DNA of 64,000 bases, taken from Paralvinella palmiformis (Eukaryota > Annelida > Polychaeta > Terebellida > Alvinellidae). Below the pieces are notes generated by a model. It was not told the DNA's origin. It ran no database searches and saw only the letters and a program-made list of their open reading frames with translations. A program made the translations under genes and the position numbers. Where the stretch lies: contig JAODUP010000090.1 in NCBI GenBank assembly GCA_025642065.1, forward strand, positions 436,501 to 500,500, written 5' to 3'. Within the stretch, counting starts at the first letter, position 1; every line of letters starts with the position of its first letter. This document shows, piece after piece, positions 12,801 through 23,177 of the stretch.

Positions 12801-14715
12801 TAATTTGGTGAAAGATATCCAGTATTTATCATTAATGAAAAGTTGCCATCACATGTTAACAGTGGGCACCATAGATGCTTCTAACCAGAGACCGCAGTTG
12901 GTAATTGATGCAATGCATTTCACCTGGATAAGTCTATTAATAGAGACTTTAACAGTTTAAAACCAATATACACATGAATAAATTATTTAATTATAAATCT
13001 TGTCCCCAAAAAACGTGCCAGATACGTGCCAGATACTCATTGAAAGTGTATGTCAATAATTCACCATGTTTAAGATTGTGAGATAAAAGAATATTTATTT
13101 ATGGCATCTGTGCAGTGATATACATTAAAATGCTTAATAAATTTGATAATAACTGCTTTCTTATGCAACACTTTCAGGTCAATACAACGCTATCAAATAC
13201 CTAATCAACTATGAGGAGGGTGAAGAAGTGTAGAAATATCTCACAAACACAGGTATCTTGATTTGATTCAAACCTGAAATATATCCAGCATAGTGCTTTA
13301 AATATTGTATATGTTAAAGAAGGGTCATCGTGGTTTCAATGAGTAAGCATGAAAACTATAGAAACTAGAGTGATAAACTAGTACAGAATTAGTAGGCCTA
13401 CTCAGTATCATCACAGATGAGATGAAGGAAACTATTGTTCACATTACAAATGTTTGCATACAGAGTTTATACTTATAGTGGTTTTTTTCTGAGTTTCTGT
13501 GCCGCAGGTAGATTAAAAGTCACAGTTAATAATAATAATTACAAAACTTCTATTGCGCCAATATCCTCAAAACGAATCGAGCTCAGTGGTGCACCTATTG
13601 TGACCTAGTAGTAGTACAGGGGTTGGGCAAACTTAAAGTCCAGGACCTCAGGTACAGTGCAAAGTTCACCAACAAATGATCAGATGGAGTGAAAACTTAG
13701 GAAGGATAAGCAAGTCTGAAAAGGTGAGTTTACAAATGGTGACGGAAAGAAACTATGCTATTTGATGACGTAACATGTCTAGGGTGTGAATTCCAAAGAA
13801 TAGGGACAGCAACTGAAAAAGCATGAGTCCCAGCATGGGTTTTAACCCTGGGAACTGACAACAAGTGAAAACCAGATGAACGGAGCTCTCTGGGCTTGGC
13901 CTTGGGTGCTAGAGAAAGAATGGAAAATAGATATGAAGGTTCTCCCAAAGAAAGAGTTCAATAGGTAATAGTGCAAATTTGAAAATGATGAAAGACTGAA
14001 CAGGTGGTCAAGGAAAGGGATTTCGGAAGTGGAACAGAATGGGAAAACCAAGGAGGCCATGTGACAACTCTAGCTAAGGCTGAGTTAGGCTAAGCAGTTC
14101 TGAACACACTGAAGTTTTAGAATTAGAATAGTTAATCACATAAAGTTTATGTGGTTTATCATAAACTTAATATATGACATAAAGTCATATCATAATCAGT
14201 AGACTCTACATGTTCAAACAAGCTCAAACGTGTGATTAGTAATATTATAGATTTAGTATTAATCTATATTAAAATTCACTGTGTGTGTAGTGACTGTAGT
14301 CTTAGTGTAGAGTTAAAACAAAAGTTTGTGCATAGATATAGATCCTCTAATTAAATAGATCTATTTTAAAAAACAGTTGGGTTATACTTATATAAATAAT
14401 ATACTTAAGGATCTAATTATAAAAGGTGTAACGATGTTTTTAATTTATTCAACAAAATTACGTCATAGGATTCATAGCATATCATATATGTCATACAAAT
14501 GATGAAAGATAGATCTTAAGTATAAATAATAGCTCTAGATCTTTACCACACTCTGATACTGGCAAGTAGCATACCTTGACAGCATCTGCCTTGTAAATTC
14601 TTGGAAAATCTGTTATCCGTTTGCGATTTTTCTTTTTAATAAAATCAAAAACGAAAAAAGCAATTATTCCTCCAACAACCAGTAATAAAACTGGATAACA
14701 ACAAATTAATGCCAT
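761..14715 (-). CDS. geranylgeranyl reductase-family FAD-dependent oxidoreductase, membrane-anchored (3' end off window)
   Basis: Eight exons on the minus strand, 5' to 3': 14575-14715, 7574-7649, 7245-7393, 6992-7128, 3955-4066, 3214-3373, 961-1140, 761-850; all phases join, giving 348 full codons. Residues about 5-25 form a hydrophobic membrane segment followed by KKKNRKR, so the enzyme is probably anchored with its catalytic part in the cytosol. The Rossmann FAD motif GAGPSG is at 60-65. RDKYCGDAVC in the third exon is the family signature next to the isoalloxazine, CADGATS is at about 209-215 and the second FAD motif GDAAG is at 338-342. Members reduce polyprenyl double bonds in plants, archaea and bacteria; the substrate in animals is not evident here. 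In the exon ending at 961, the G|GTGAG donor keeps the frame. A second donor-like CAG|GTC at 926/925 would break it. The missing C-terminus should lie left of position 1. Confidence 0.88.
3829..3868. repeat. (CA)n microsatellite
   Basis: About 19 uninterrupted CA units in the intron between the fifth and sixth exons of the reductase gene. Confidence 0.95.
4261..4291. repeat. (TA)n microsatellite
   Basis: About 15 TA units in a reductase intron (4067-6991). The rest of this intron, apart from the SINE at 5.5-5.8 kb, shows nothing recognisable. Confidence 0.95.
5528..5841 (-). mobile_element. tRNA-derived SINE, minus orientation
   Basis: Read on the minus strand, 5841 downward begins with a tRNA-like head: an A-box-like GGCGCAGTTAGTTAGAGC, then an anticodon-arm-like stretch, then a B-box-like GGTTGGATGTTCC. 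The body ends in a segment resembling GGTGCTATATAAATGCC followed by an ATT-rich tail at about 5528-5545. This order (tRNA head, body, simple-repeat tail) is that of a SINE. The tail-proximal motif is common in invertebrate SINEs. It is not a functional tRNA because the stems do not pair well. Confidence 0.6.
9741..9803. repeat. compound microsatellite (GT)n(AT)n(AC)n
   Basis: GT units run directly into AT units and then AC units. The whole tract is therefore nearly self-complementary and could extrude as a hairpin. Confidence 0.95.
9803..10412. mobile_element. pogo/Tigger-like non-autonomous element
   Basis: The left end reads CAGTCAGAATCCGTTAATCC and the right end, on the complementary strand, reads CAGTTAGAATCCATTAATTC, giving imperfect terminal inverted repeats of about 24 bp. 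A TA follows the right end. The left side abuts a microsatellite, so its TA cannot be confirmed. CAG starts with TTAATCCGACA-type ends are typical of Tigger/pogo MITEs. No transposase frame remains in 610 bp. Confidence 0.6.
10420..10449. repeat. (TA)n microsatellite
   Basis: About 14 TA units between the pogo-like MITE and the dispersed repeat that follows. Confidence 0.9.
10450..11060 (-). repeat. dispersed repeat family A, copy 1
   Basis: The reverse complement of this segment matches 33554-34110 along most of its length, including the terminal TTAAAG-GATAGTCCACC motif (here near 11040-11058) and the internal GCTTTTGTATGGGCTCTACAG block. Two long-diverged copies in one window mark an interspersed repeat. 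No coding capacity or clear terminal repeats are visible, so its class is open. Confidence 0.65.
13520..14060 (-). mobile_element. 3' end of a non-LTR retrotransposon (CR1/L2/Jockey-like), decayed
   Basis: The minus-strand frame at 13730-13948 carries the signature of the last part of a non-LTR reverse transcriptase ORF: LRSSGFHLLSVPR, then AFSVAVPILWNS, then a short helix ending in FRHHL and, after a stop, KTHLF-like sequence. Upstream coding up to 14060 is frameshifted. Downstream of the ORF the element runs into a 3' tail ending in ATT repeats near 13530. A related copy at 33.4-33.5 kb is interrupted by another element at the position equivalent to about 13770. Confidence 0.65.
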
Positions 14716-15140
14716 GGTTACAGAAGCTATTGATCGAAGCTGATCAAATTATCAATTGATTGACGTCTACCAGCCACTGTCACAGTGAGCGTGACTGTGA
14801 GAATTCGTATTCGAATGACAGACTCTCATAGACATTACAGTTAGGTGCACTCGTCTTTCAGAGTAATAAGATTGTTGAATCGAATACATGCTAGTTTTGT
14901 TTTATAAATAAAACAATTTAAATACCAAAGTATATATTTGTAAATTACGCTTACGTAAAATATTACAACAGTTACCTAAATACGATTAATTAATTATACG
15001 AGTGCTTTTTTTACTGTATCAATTTATACCACTAGGTTTGAGAGTTAACGCAAGTGCCCCGTGACGTCACGGTGTTCGCCTGGCCCATGTGTCGTTTGTA
15101 TGTATGTCTGTGATTTGTGAATAGTGATTGTACCACCAAG
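14716..15140. promoter_or_regulatory. shared head-to-head promoter region, reductase / PITP
   Basis: The start codons of the minus-strand reductase (14715) and the plus-strand PITP (15141) face away from each other across 425 bp with no other gene between. Such spacing usually means a bidirectional promoter. The region holds the CRE palindrome listed separately. Transcription starts cannot be placed by eye. Confidence 0.6.
15059..15072. promoter_or_regulatory. CRE palindrome (CREB/ATF site)
   Basis: CCGTGACGTCACGG is a perfect 14-bp palindrome containing the full CRE core TGACGTCA. It lies 68 bp upstream of the PITP start codon and in the divergent promoter region. CREB/ATF binding to this octamer is well established; use here is inferred. 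Confidence 0.6.
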
Positions 15141-17693
15141 ATGTTGATCAAGGAGTAGTGAGTAGATGGGTCATATTTTGTATACACCTTTTCGTGTTTA
15201 ATTTTTTTATTATTCGGAAGATTATTTAATTTCCATAGCATAACTGCTAATTTAAGAGCTTCCATGTTGTGACATGTCGCCACGACCATTTAGACTACTC
15301 AGTAAATGTGGTGTTCTTTTTCAGTCGAGTGGTTCTACCAATGACAGTAGAAGAGGTAAGAGCTTTTGTGTTTGGATTTGAAATTGTCATTAATTAGTTT
15401 TAAAGTAACATTCCGTATATGAGTAATTACGATGAACCTTCACGTGTTGTAATATTAAACTGTCGTTCAGTACGAGAGCGGTTGGTATGTCACTATCACG
15501 ATGTGATGTTGTACGCTGCCATTTTGAATTTATAATCAGCAGGATTACTAATACTATTTCTGATCGATCATCGATAAAGCTAACATTAGAGAAGCCCATA
15601 TTGACAGTATCAGAAGAATTCATTATTTTATTAGTCATTGCTATACACGTCTGTCCCACATGATTGTTTACAGGAATTAATTTAAGACATGATCTAGATT
15701 TTATCATTTGACACTCACACTGACACACTGAATCAGTATAAATGTGACAATTATTATTTTGACAGGTAAACAGTCAGATTCTCATTATGATTATTTTTAG
15801 AATGACTATTCTGTAGTTATTTATTGTTTGTTATAAATTAGTTTTTAACTGATACCTAAAAATTATTATCATAATGTGACATTTCCCCCCTGTACTGTAG
15901 TGTAGATCTATCATTCTATCTATGTAGTATGTGCAAGGGAAATGCACTGTATAAAGATGCATATTTGATATTAAATATTACAAAATACTTTTATCAAACA
16001 ACAGTGAATTGTTAAATATGGTCTATAGTTAGTATCATTCATATAAAAGAAAAAATGTTCAATATTTTAGTATGGTGTGGATGGCTAAACTTGAATATTG
16101 ATTAATTGCCTATAGGTTGCCTAGCTTAAGTTACTTGGACTTCATGAATATTTACCTGAACTACAATGTCACATGATGTGTTAATTTATCCAATGGGACG
16201 AATCTAGTAACTGTCATTATTATAGATCTTGTGACTAATATTAATTCAGCAGTAACCAGACATTTGGTCAATTCCACATCAGATATATCAATTCCAATTC
16301 TTTTTTTTACCATGAGTAGGTACTCCGAGTAGGATTGCCATGGAAGAAATATTTTTGAATTTAAAAATTAAATGGCCAATTAATTTTTAGTTTTAATTTT
16401 TTTGTAGCAAACTTCAATTCTAAATTTATCAATTTAATTATTTTAAATAATCAATTTCAGAATTGAAATTGATGTGCAATTCCGGAATTGGATTGACTCC
16501 ATGTCTGGCAGTAACTGTGAATTCAAGACTGCATCATAATATCCCTGAATTTAGTTGATGATGATGAATTTATATCCAGTTACCACCCATACAAAAAAAG
16601 ACATAGGAAGTTCAACTGGGTGTACTCACCTTTTTTTTCAACTAACACTCAACTAAACTTTTGGAATGCTACAGAACACTACAGTTGAATTTCTCTCATG
16701 CAAATGAGATCACGCTCAACCATTTTGTATACCAATGCTACAGTTGAATTCTTAGTTGAAAAATTTCATTCAAATGAGATGGTGGTTATTTCAACTTTTA
16801 TTCAACTATTTACATATGGTTGAATTGAGATGGTGGTTATTTTCAACTTTTATTCAACTTATTTTTAACTATTTTACGTATATAGTTGAATTTGGAATTC
16901 AACCAGTTAAAAAGGTCGGATGCAGCGACGTATTGATGACTAAACCATAATGCTATACACTCGCTACAATAACTTGTGGAACTCAATATTACAAATGACA
17001 TGTCACATTTTTTCTTGATCTTTGTGAGTTTTTAGGCAGGGTAATATCACCTGTCAGAAGACGACACAGTTTGGGTAGCTCTGGATTTTCCTCTAATACA
17101 CACTCCTGAGCAGTCTCTATATATTCTGGATGTAGATTCATATCACAGTAGATTGGGTGAAGCATGTTGGGGAGATAGTGTAGGTGTAATAGGTCTGTTA
17201 AATCTCTTCATGTTCGATGATCTAGCACTATAGACATAGAAACCATTGATTCACAATCTGCTCGTGTAGTTACACTTTAGTTTTAACATCAGTGGTTGTA
17301 CAGAAGATATCTACTGTCCTGTGAACTTTCATCTTTTTGGTGTCTGGTTTGTCAGTACGTGTGGTTGGGTTTTCATCTATATCATTAGTATCAAGTGGTC
17401 TCTTATATGGAGTATTCTTTGTGACTGCACCACACTTATCTTATGATTCCTTAATATATAACTCTTGGCACAGTCAGAGTCCCTACACCTAACAAGTCTT
17501 GGCTCTTGCCACCACCTTCACAAACCTGAATGCAACCTCCGTGGTCTTTATTTCCCGTGCCCATATTCATGATATTGTCCAGGTAATTATAGGGTCGATC
17601 CATTTTTATCCTGAGTTTTAATTCTCACCAATGATAGGTAATTTCTGAATGTTTGATATATTTAGACACCCACAGTGAGTGATATATATATAT

Positions 17694-17737
<44 letters not shown>

Positions 17738-20700
17738 AACACATATGTATGCACACACATTCATTTACTCATGTAAAAATTCTTTCACTGCTATTTCTCG
17801 CCAACATAACAGCCGGCAAGGAATGTAAAACACACACCAATGAGCGCCAGATTCGATGCAACGCAGCTAACTGGACAATCATTTCATGTACAGCTAAAAT
17901 GAGTGGGACAATCCAAACAATTAACCCAAGATGGCTTAATGTATGTGAAATGTGTTTGAAAATCTTGAGTATAAAGACGTACACTATCACAAAAATGTGT
18001 TTAATGACATGCACTAGGACTAGTACAAGTAGCTTATAATGAATGATTTTTTAAAATCTATTTTGACTCTTTTACAGATATAATATCAGTGTTTCCCCTA
18101 GGTAAAAGGGAGTGTGAGGCAATACATTTATGTAATTAAAAAACTAGAATCTAGTCTAGATCTGAGTGTAAACGGACATCAATCGTCATTTTGATTTAAA
18201 CTCGTGGTCATGGAGTGAAAATAGAAGTGAAACAAGTTGATGTTAATTATGCATGGCTTTATAATGAAAACCAATATTTATATGTAGAATTATCTGACTC
18301 AGTAGAACATTTCATGACTTTCAATTCGAAAGCAGTGTCTGTAACAAGACAACTTGTACCCAAGAGCATCGTATCTCATTCATTTGGCAGCACAGACATT
18401 AGGGTGCCCCCATATTTGGTCTGGGCATATTTATACTAATAACAGGATAATTACTGATTAATTAATTTATTTTCAATAGAGAGTTACTAACTGACCGCAT
18501 ATACTGTTAATTTACATTGTCTCGGTTATTGCCACGTTAGTAACCAAAACGTACCATCAAAGGCTCATTAGTAACTGACAATATGTCTAATTATTTCTAA
18601 GTCATTGACTTCATATGCAGTTCAACGAATTATGAAAACAAAACTATTTCCTGCATTCAAAACGTCACCTGGAAATACTGCAGGGAAAAGTTCAGTTTTT
18701 AGGTCGGCTTAATGGATGGTACTACCATAAATCGTGATATTTTAGGTCTAAAAACAAATTCGGCTTAATGGTATTTGTTTTGGTAATGGTTGTTTACTGC
18801 TGCCTCACTCGTTATATTGCAGGGGAAACCCTGAATATTATTAGATAAAACAACCCAGACTTAGATAACACTGATATTTGAACCCCATTGTTGCACTATG
18901 TGACTTTGTGAGTACTGTTTATTGAAAGACATTGATTAGGTATGTCGGATATTTCTGATAAAGTCAGTTGGAATATGTGGCATATTCCATGCCACATAGC
19001 TGTTATCTTGAAACAGATATATAATCTATCAAGATAACAGCTCTTTGGTCTGTATATCATATATAGGCCAAAGAATTTCAGCAACAAAGTGGTACAAAAT
19101 TGATGTAGGGTTACACATGCACTTATGTGTGTTGCTTCTTCAAATATTCGACATCTGTATGGTTAAAAAATGCTTCACCATGGGGAGTATTTCTAAATAA
19201 ATTTGGAATATGTGGCATATTCTGTGCCACATATCTGTTATCTTGTAACAGATATATAATATATCAAGATAACAGCTCTTTGGTCGTTATCTCATATATA
19301 GGCCAAAGAATTTCAGCAACAAAGTTGTACAAATTTGATGTATGGTCACATATGCACTTATGTGTGTGGCTTCTTCAAATATTCGACATCTGTATGGTTA
19401 AAAAATGCTTCACCATGAGGAGTATTTCTAAATAAATTTGGAATATGTGGCATATTCTGTGCCACATATCTGTTATCTTGTAACAGATATATATAATATA
19501 TCAAGATAACAGCTCTTTGGTCTGTATATCATATATAGGCCAGAAAATTCCAGCAACAAACTTATACAAAATTGATGTTGGGTCATACCTTATTATAGAA
19601 TTCTAGGCAGCAATTCTATTTATTCATTTGCACGTTCCTTCACACACAGAAGATGGAAGACTCGGTGTATTTTGCTGCTACATCTAGCAGGGTTTATTTC
19701 CGCTATACAAAAGATCTATTTAGTAACATGCGTTGCTATATCTAGCTGGGAGAGACACTGCTTCATTCACTGTTCTATTCACTGCTTATTCACTGTCTAC
19801 CATGAGTTGGTTGGTTTTGGTTTTGTTGTTCCCGGAGAATCCCCAGGCTGTCGTTTAATCACCACAGCCTCTATGTTGGAGTGGTTGAGAATCTCTTCCC
19901 CCACCACTCACAGGGGAGCAGTACGGAAAGATGGAGCCGAAATACCCTGAGGGTGGTCACTGCCAGATGGTTTTACGTCCTCAGGGGGTTTTTAATGTCC
20001 CCCTTTATTTTAAATAATTCAGTGGAGACGGCAGCGACATTTAACGTGGTCAGACACCCACGATGTAGTGAGCCGAGAAATTAATCCCTGGAAAAGTTTC
20101 GACCTCTTACGGGGTTCGAAACCTGTGACCGTTGACACCAAGTGCCGGGTGCTTAACCACAAGGCCACCGGAGCTCACTCTACCATGTGTCAATCGCTAC
20201 TGGCTTATATAGCCATTCCTGGACCAGAGACCCAGCGTGATACTTTCGGCCAGGCATCAGTTATCTGATCGTATCAGTACTTTACTACTTAATTGATAAC
20301 TCTAAAGATAGTATTAACTTTTCATATTGGTGCATGCCTACTTATAATTTATAAAAATCTAACCCTATCTCGTTTGGATTTCATGTCACTGTTTTATAGT
20401 TTATTAATTATTCCCAGCAATCTGATACTATCTTTTTAAGTCTACCATCAGTGTCAAATTTATTAGTTATTTCTAAATAATATGATGCCTGCCTCTTGCT
20501 GTATCTCACTGCATGATTTTCCGGGAACTGTGTGAAGCCTACCTATGAACAGTTCACTAGACACTAATGGCTTGGTAATAGCTGAGGTTTACAAACCAGG
20601 CAAATCGGTATACTTTACACAATGTGTGTGTATATAGATATAGATTTCTTTTTGGCTATGACACTAATTACTGAAGGAATTCCCACAGGACTATATTTTT

Positions 20701-23134
20701 TGGACTACCAGTTGATTCCCTATCCTTATGTCTTTTGACCAATGATATTATACTTACTGTTCAGTTTTGTTTTAATTAAGGTAGGACTAATTTTAACTCT
20801 TAATTGAACTCTTGAAAGCAGCATTCGTAATTAAGATCCAGGTCCAAATTGTTTTGTTAACATGAGGGAGTCATTTTACTGCATCCACAAATACATCTCC
20901 ATGGTCTAAATGGGGTTCATCATTGAAAGTTAAATGGGATATTTTTAGGATTAGGTTTTCTCACATAATAAATTTAATTTTGGCTCAGACTGATCTACCC
21001 TTAAAAGCTTAAAGGTTTTTAGCATGATCAAATGGTACATTATCCTACATGCAGTTTATCTTGTATAACATACAACCAGAGTATATGTAGCACAGATACT
21101 GGTATGTGTATCAGATGACCTAATTCTCTGCAGTCAAAGATCTGTATATTCCAAAAGGTATTGTAATCAATATTTTGCCTACAAGTACACAATCAAATGA
21201 TATTGCAATAATTTAAGACACTGGGTTGAAAAGACCCCTATGTATACTTATTGTATATACCTCTGTATAAGACAAATGTCTTCTTGACCACATTAAATTT
21301 AAAGGATATTGCATTGAATCTGTGCATAAAATGAGTCGCAAACCATTATTTATCATGGAAATAATTATTGCAGAAAATTGTTTATTTCCTTTCTTTCCTT
21401 GTTCATATTGAAATGTTAACAGCATCATGCCACAAAAATTGTTCATAAAATGTGTATCAAGTTGATTCAAATATAATTCCTATGATATAGTACTGATCGT
21501 GTGACCAGGAGTAATATATTTGTACCTGTGTCATTATGTACCTATGAATTATTTATGGCTTTTAATTAGTAGAATCCTCCCCCACAAACAGATAATATTG
21601 AACTTAACAGAAGGGTTAAATGAAGTCCATTTAGAAGCCATTACAATAGATTTCAAAGATTAATTGTATACAAAAGAGAGTGAACCTATTCAATACACTG
21701 ATCCCACCATGCATGCACATTTGCATTGATTTGGATTCCCGGAGGCGATGAAGTTGTTGTTGTTATCTTGGCCAGATACATGAATGTCAATGGGACTGTT
21801 TGAAACAAGACAGATTTCAACACTCAAACTGAGCCAAGAGCCTAGTCAATATAGAACACTCACATATTTGGATACATGAATCTATTCTGAATGTAGGTAG
21901 CATGTTCTGATATACAGGTATCTGTAAAGAATGCCCTAAAATATGATTTCATTGAAGGTGTTGTTAAAATAACAAATCATCTTTTCGTCAATGATACAAC
22001 AGGCATACTATTTTTCGTGAATTAAGCTATTGATCCAGCATTTATTTATTTTAGGACACAAATAATGTAAACAAGAGATGTGGCTGTTTTATATTTCTTT
22101 CACACTTGTCAAAAGAATAGTGTATTTCCTGAAATTTGTGTCTTTGAAACGTAAACAATCCTGCTGAAAAAACAACGATCTCAGGGTTGCAGTTGTGTGA
22201 AAGCTATGAATATTCAGTGTCATGTGATGACTGCTCCTATTTATTTACCAACACATTATCATTCTTTACATTTTGTTTCTTGTATCCACCCCTCTTCTGT
22301 ATATTATGGCTGTGTTGCATACATTTATTTAATGTTTACATGCGGAAAAAACACCGTTGCTGATAATGTTGACCGTGTTTGATATTGAATGTAAACATGG
22401 GGGAAATATAATGCTTTTCTTACCCTTGTGTGACAACAAATTAAACACAGTTAGATCTAGGAAATATTCAACATTATAATTTATGTTTTCTGATCTAACT
22501 AATTATGTGTTGTTACTTACCCAGAGAACAGAATAAAATGTCCATTTGCTTTTGTTGTTGACAAAATGTGTGATGGTCATTTGCCTTGTAATCCAAGATT
22601 CAGCATGAGCAGTCACAGCTCTGCAACCCAACATCGACCTTTGGTCATTTCCCACTTGATGTCATAGTCGGATCGGTGTATTTAGAAGTAGTGATAATTC
22701 CTTTTACTAAAAGGAATTATCATGACTTCTAAATACACCGATTTAGGTTATTGTAGGAAATGAAGTCTACTCTGTTGTGCTTAATGGTTTTTTCCTGCCA
22801 AAATATATGGTCATGTGATGTGAAGTTAGTATGAACTAACCAGGTATAGAATGAACTCATGATGTAGGTGAATTATTCACAGCAACTGTGGTAATGTTCT
22901 GTGAAGTAGGATATATATTTCAGTGTACAAGCAGTTGTTAATGTACATTTCTTTCCTAGTCTTCCATGATGGTTTAATTTGTTCATGAAAAAATATTTGA
23001 TCAAATATTTTGCTGTTTGGGTTTTACTCTTGTATAAGGTGAATGACCTTATTTCCAATTAATTATCAGATTGTTCTGTATTTCAATAACTAGTTGGTAT
23101 TTCAGTGCTACAGATGATCATGTATAAAATGAAT

Positions 23135-23177
<43 letters not shown>

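Larger units (their letters stand above)
7650..14574. other. reductase intron 1: repeat-rich, no other gene
   Basis: A 6.9-kb intron separates the membrane-anchor exon from the FAD-motif exon. It contains a compound microsatellite, a pogo-like MITE (9803-10412), a dispersed repeat (10450-11060) and a non-LTR remnant (13520-14060). Stretches 7660-9740, 11060-11950 and 12100-13500 show only short unsupported open frames and AT-rich sequence. Confidence 0.6.

Noticed and set aside
15390..15728. 112-residue minus-strand open frame next to the PITP first exons
   Set aside because: No family features or splice support; it lies in a PITP intron and is probably chance.
20060..20178. tRNA gene on the minus strand
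   Set aside because: A and B boxes are present but there is no acceptor-stem pairing, and it continues into a SINE body with a second copy elsewhere.
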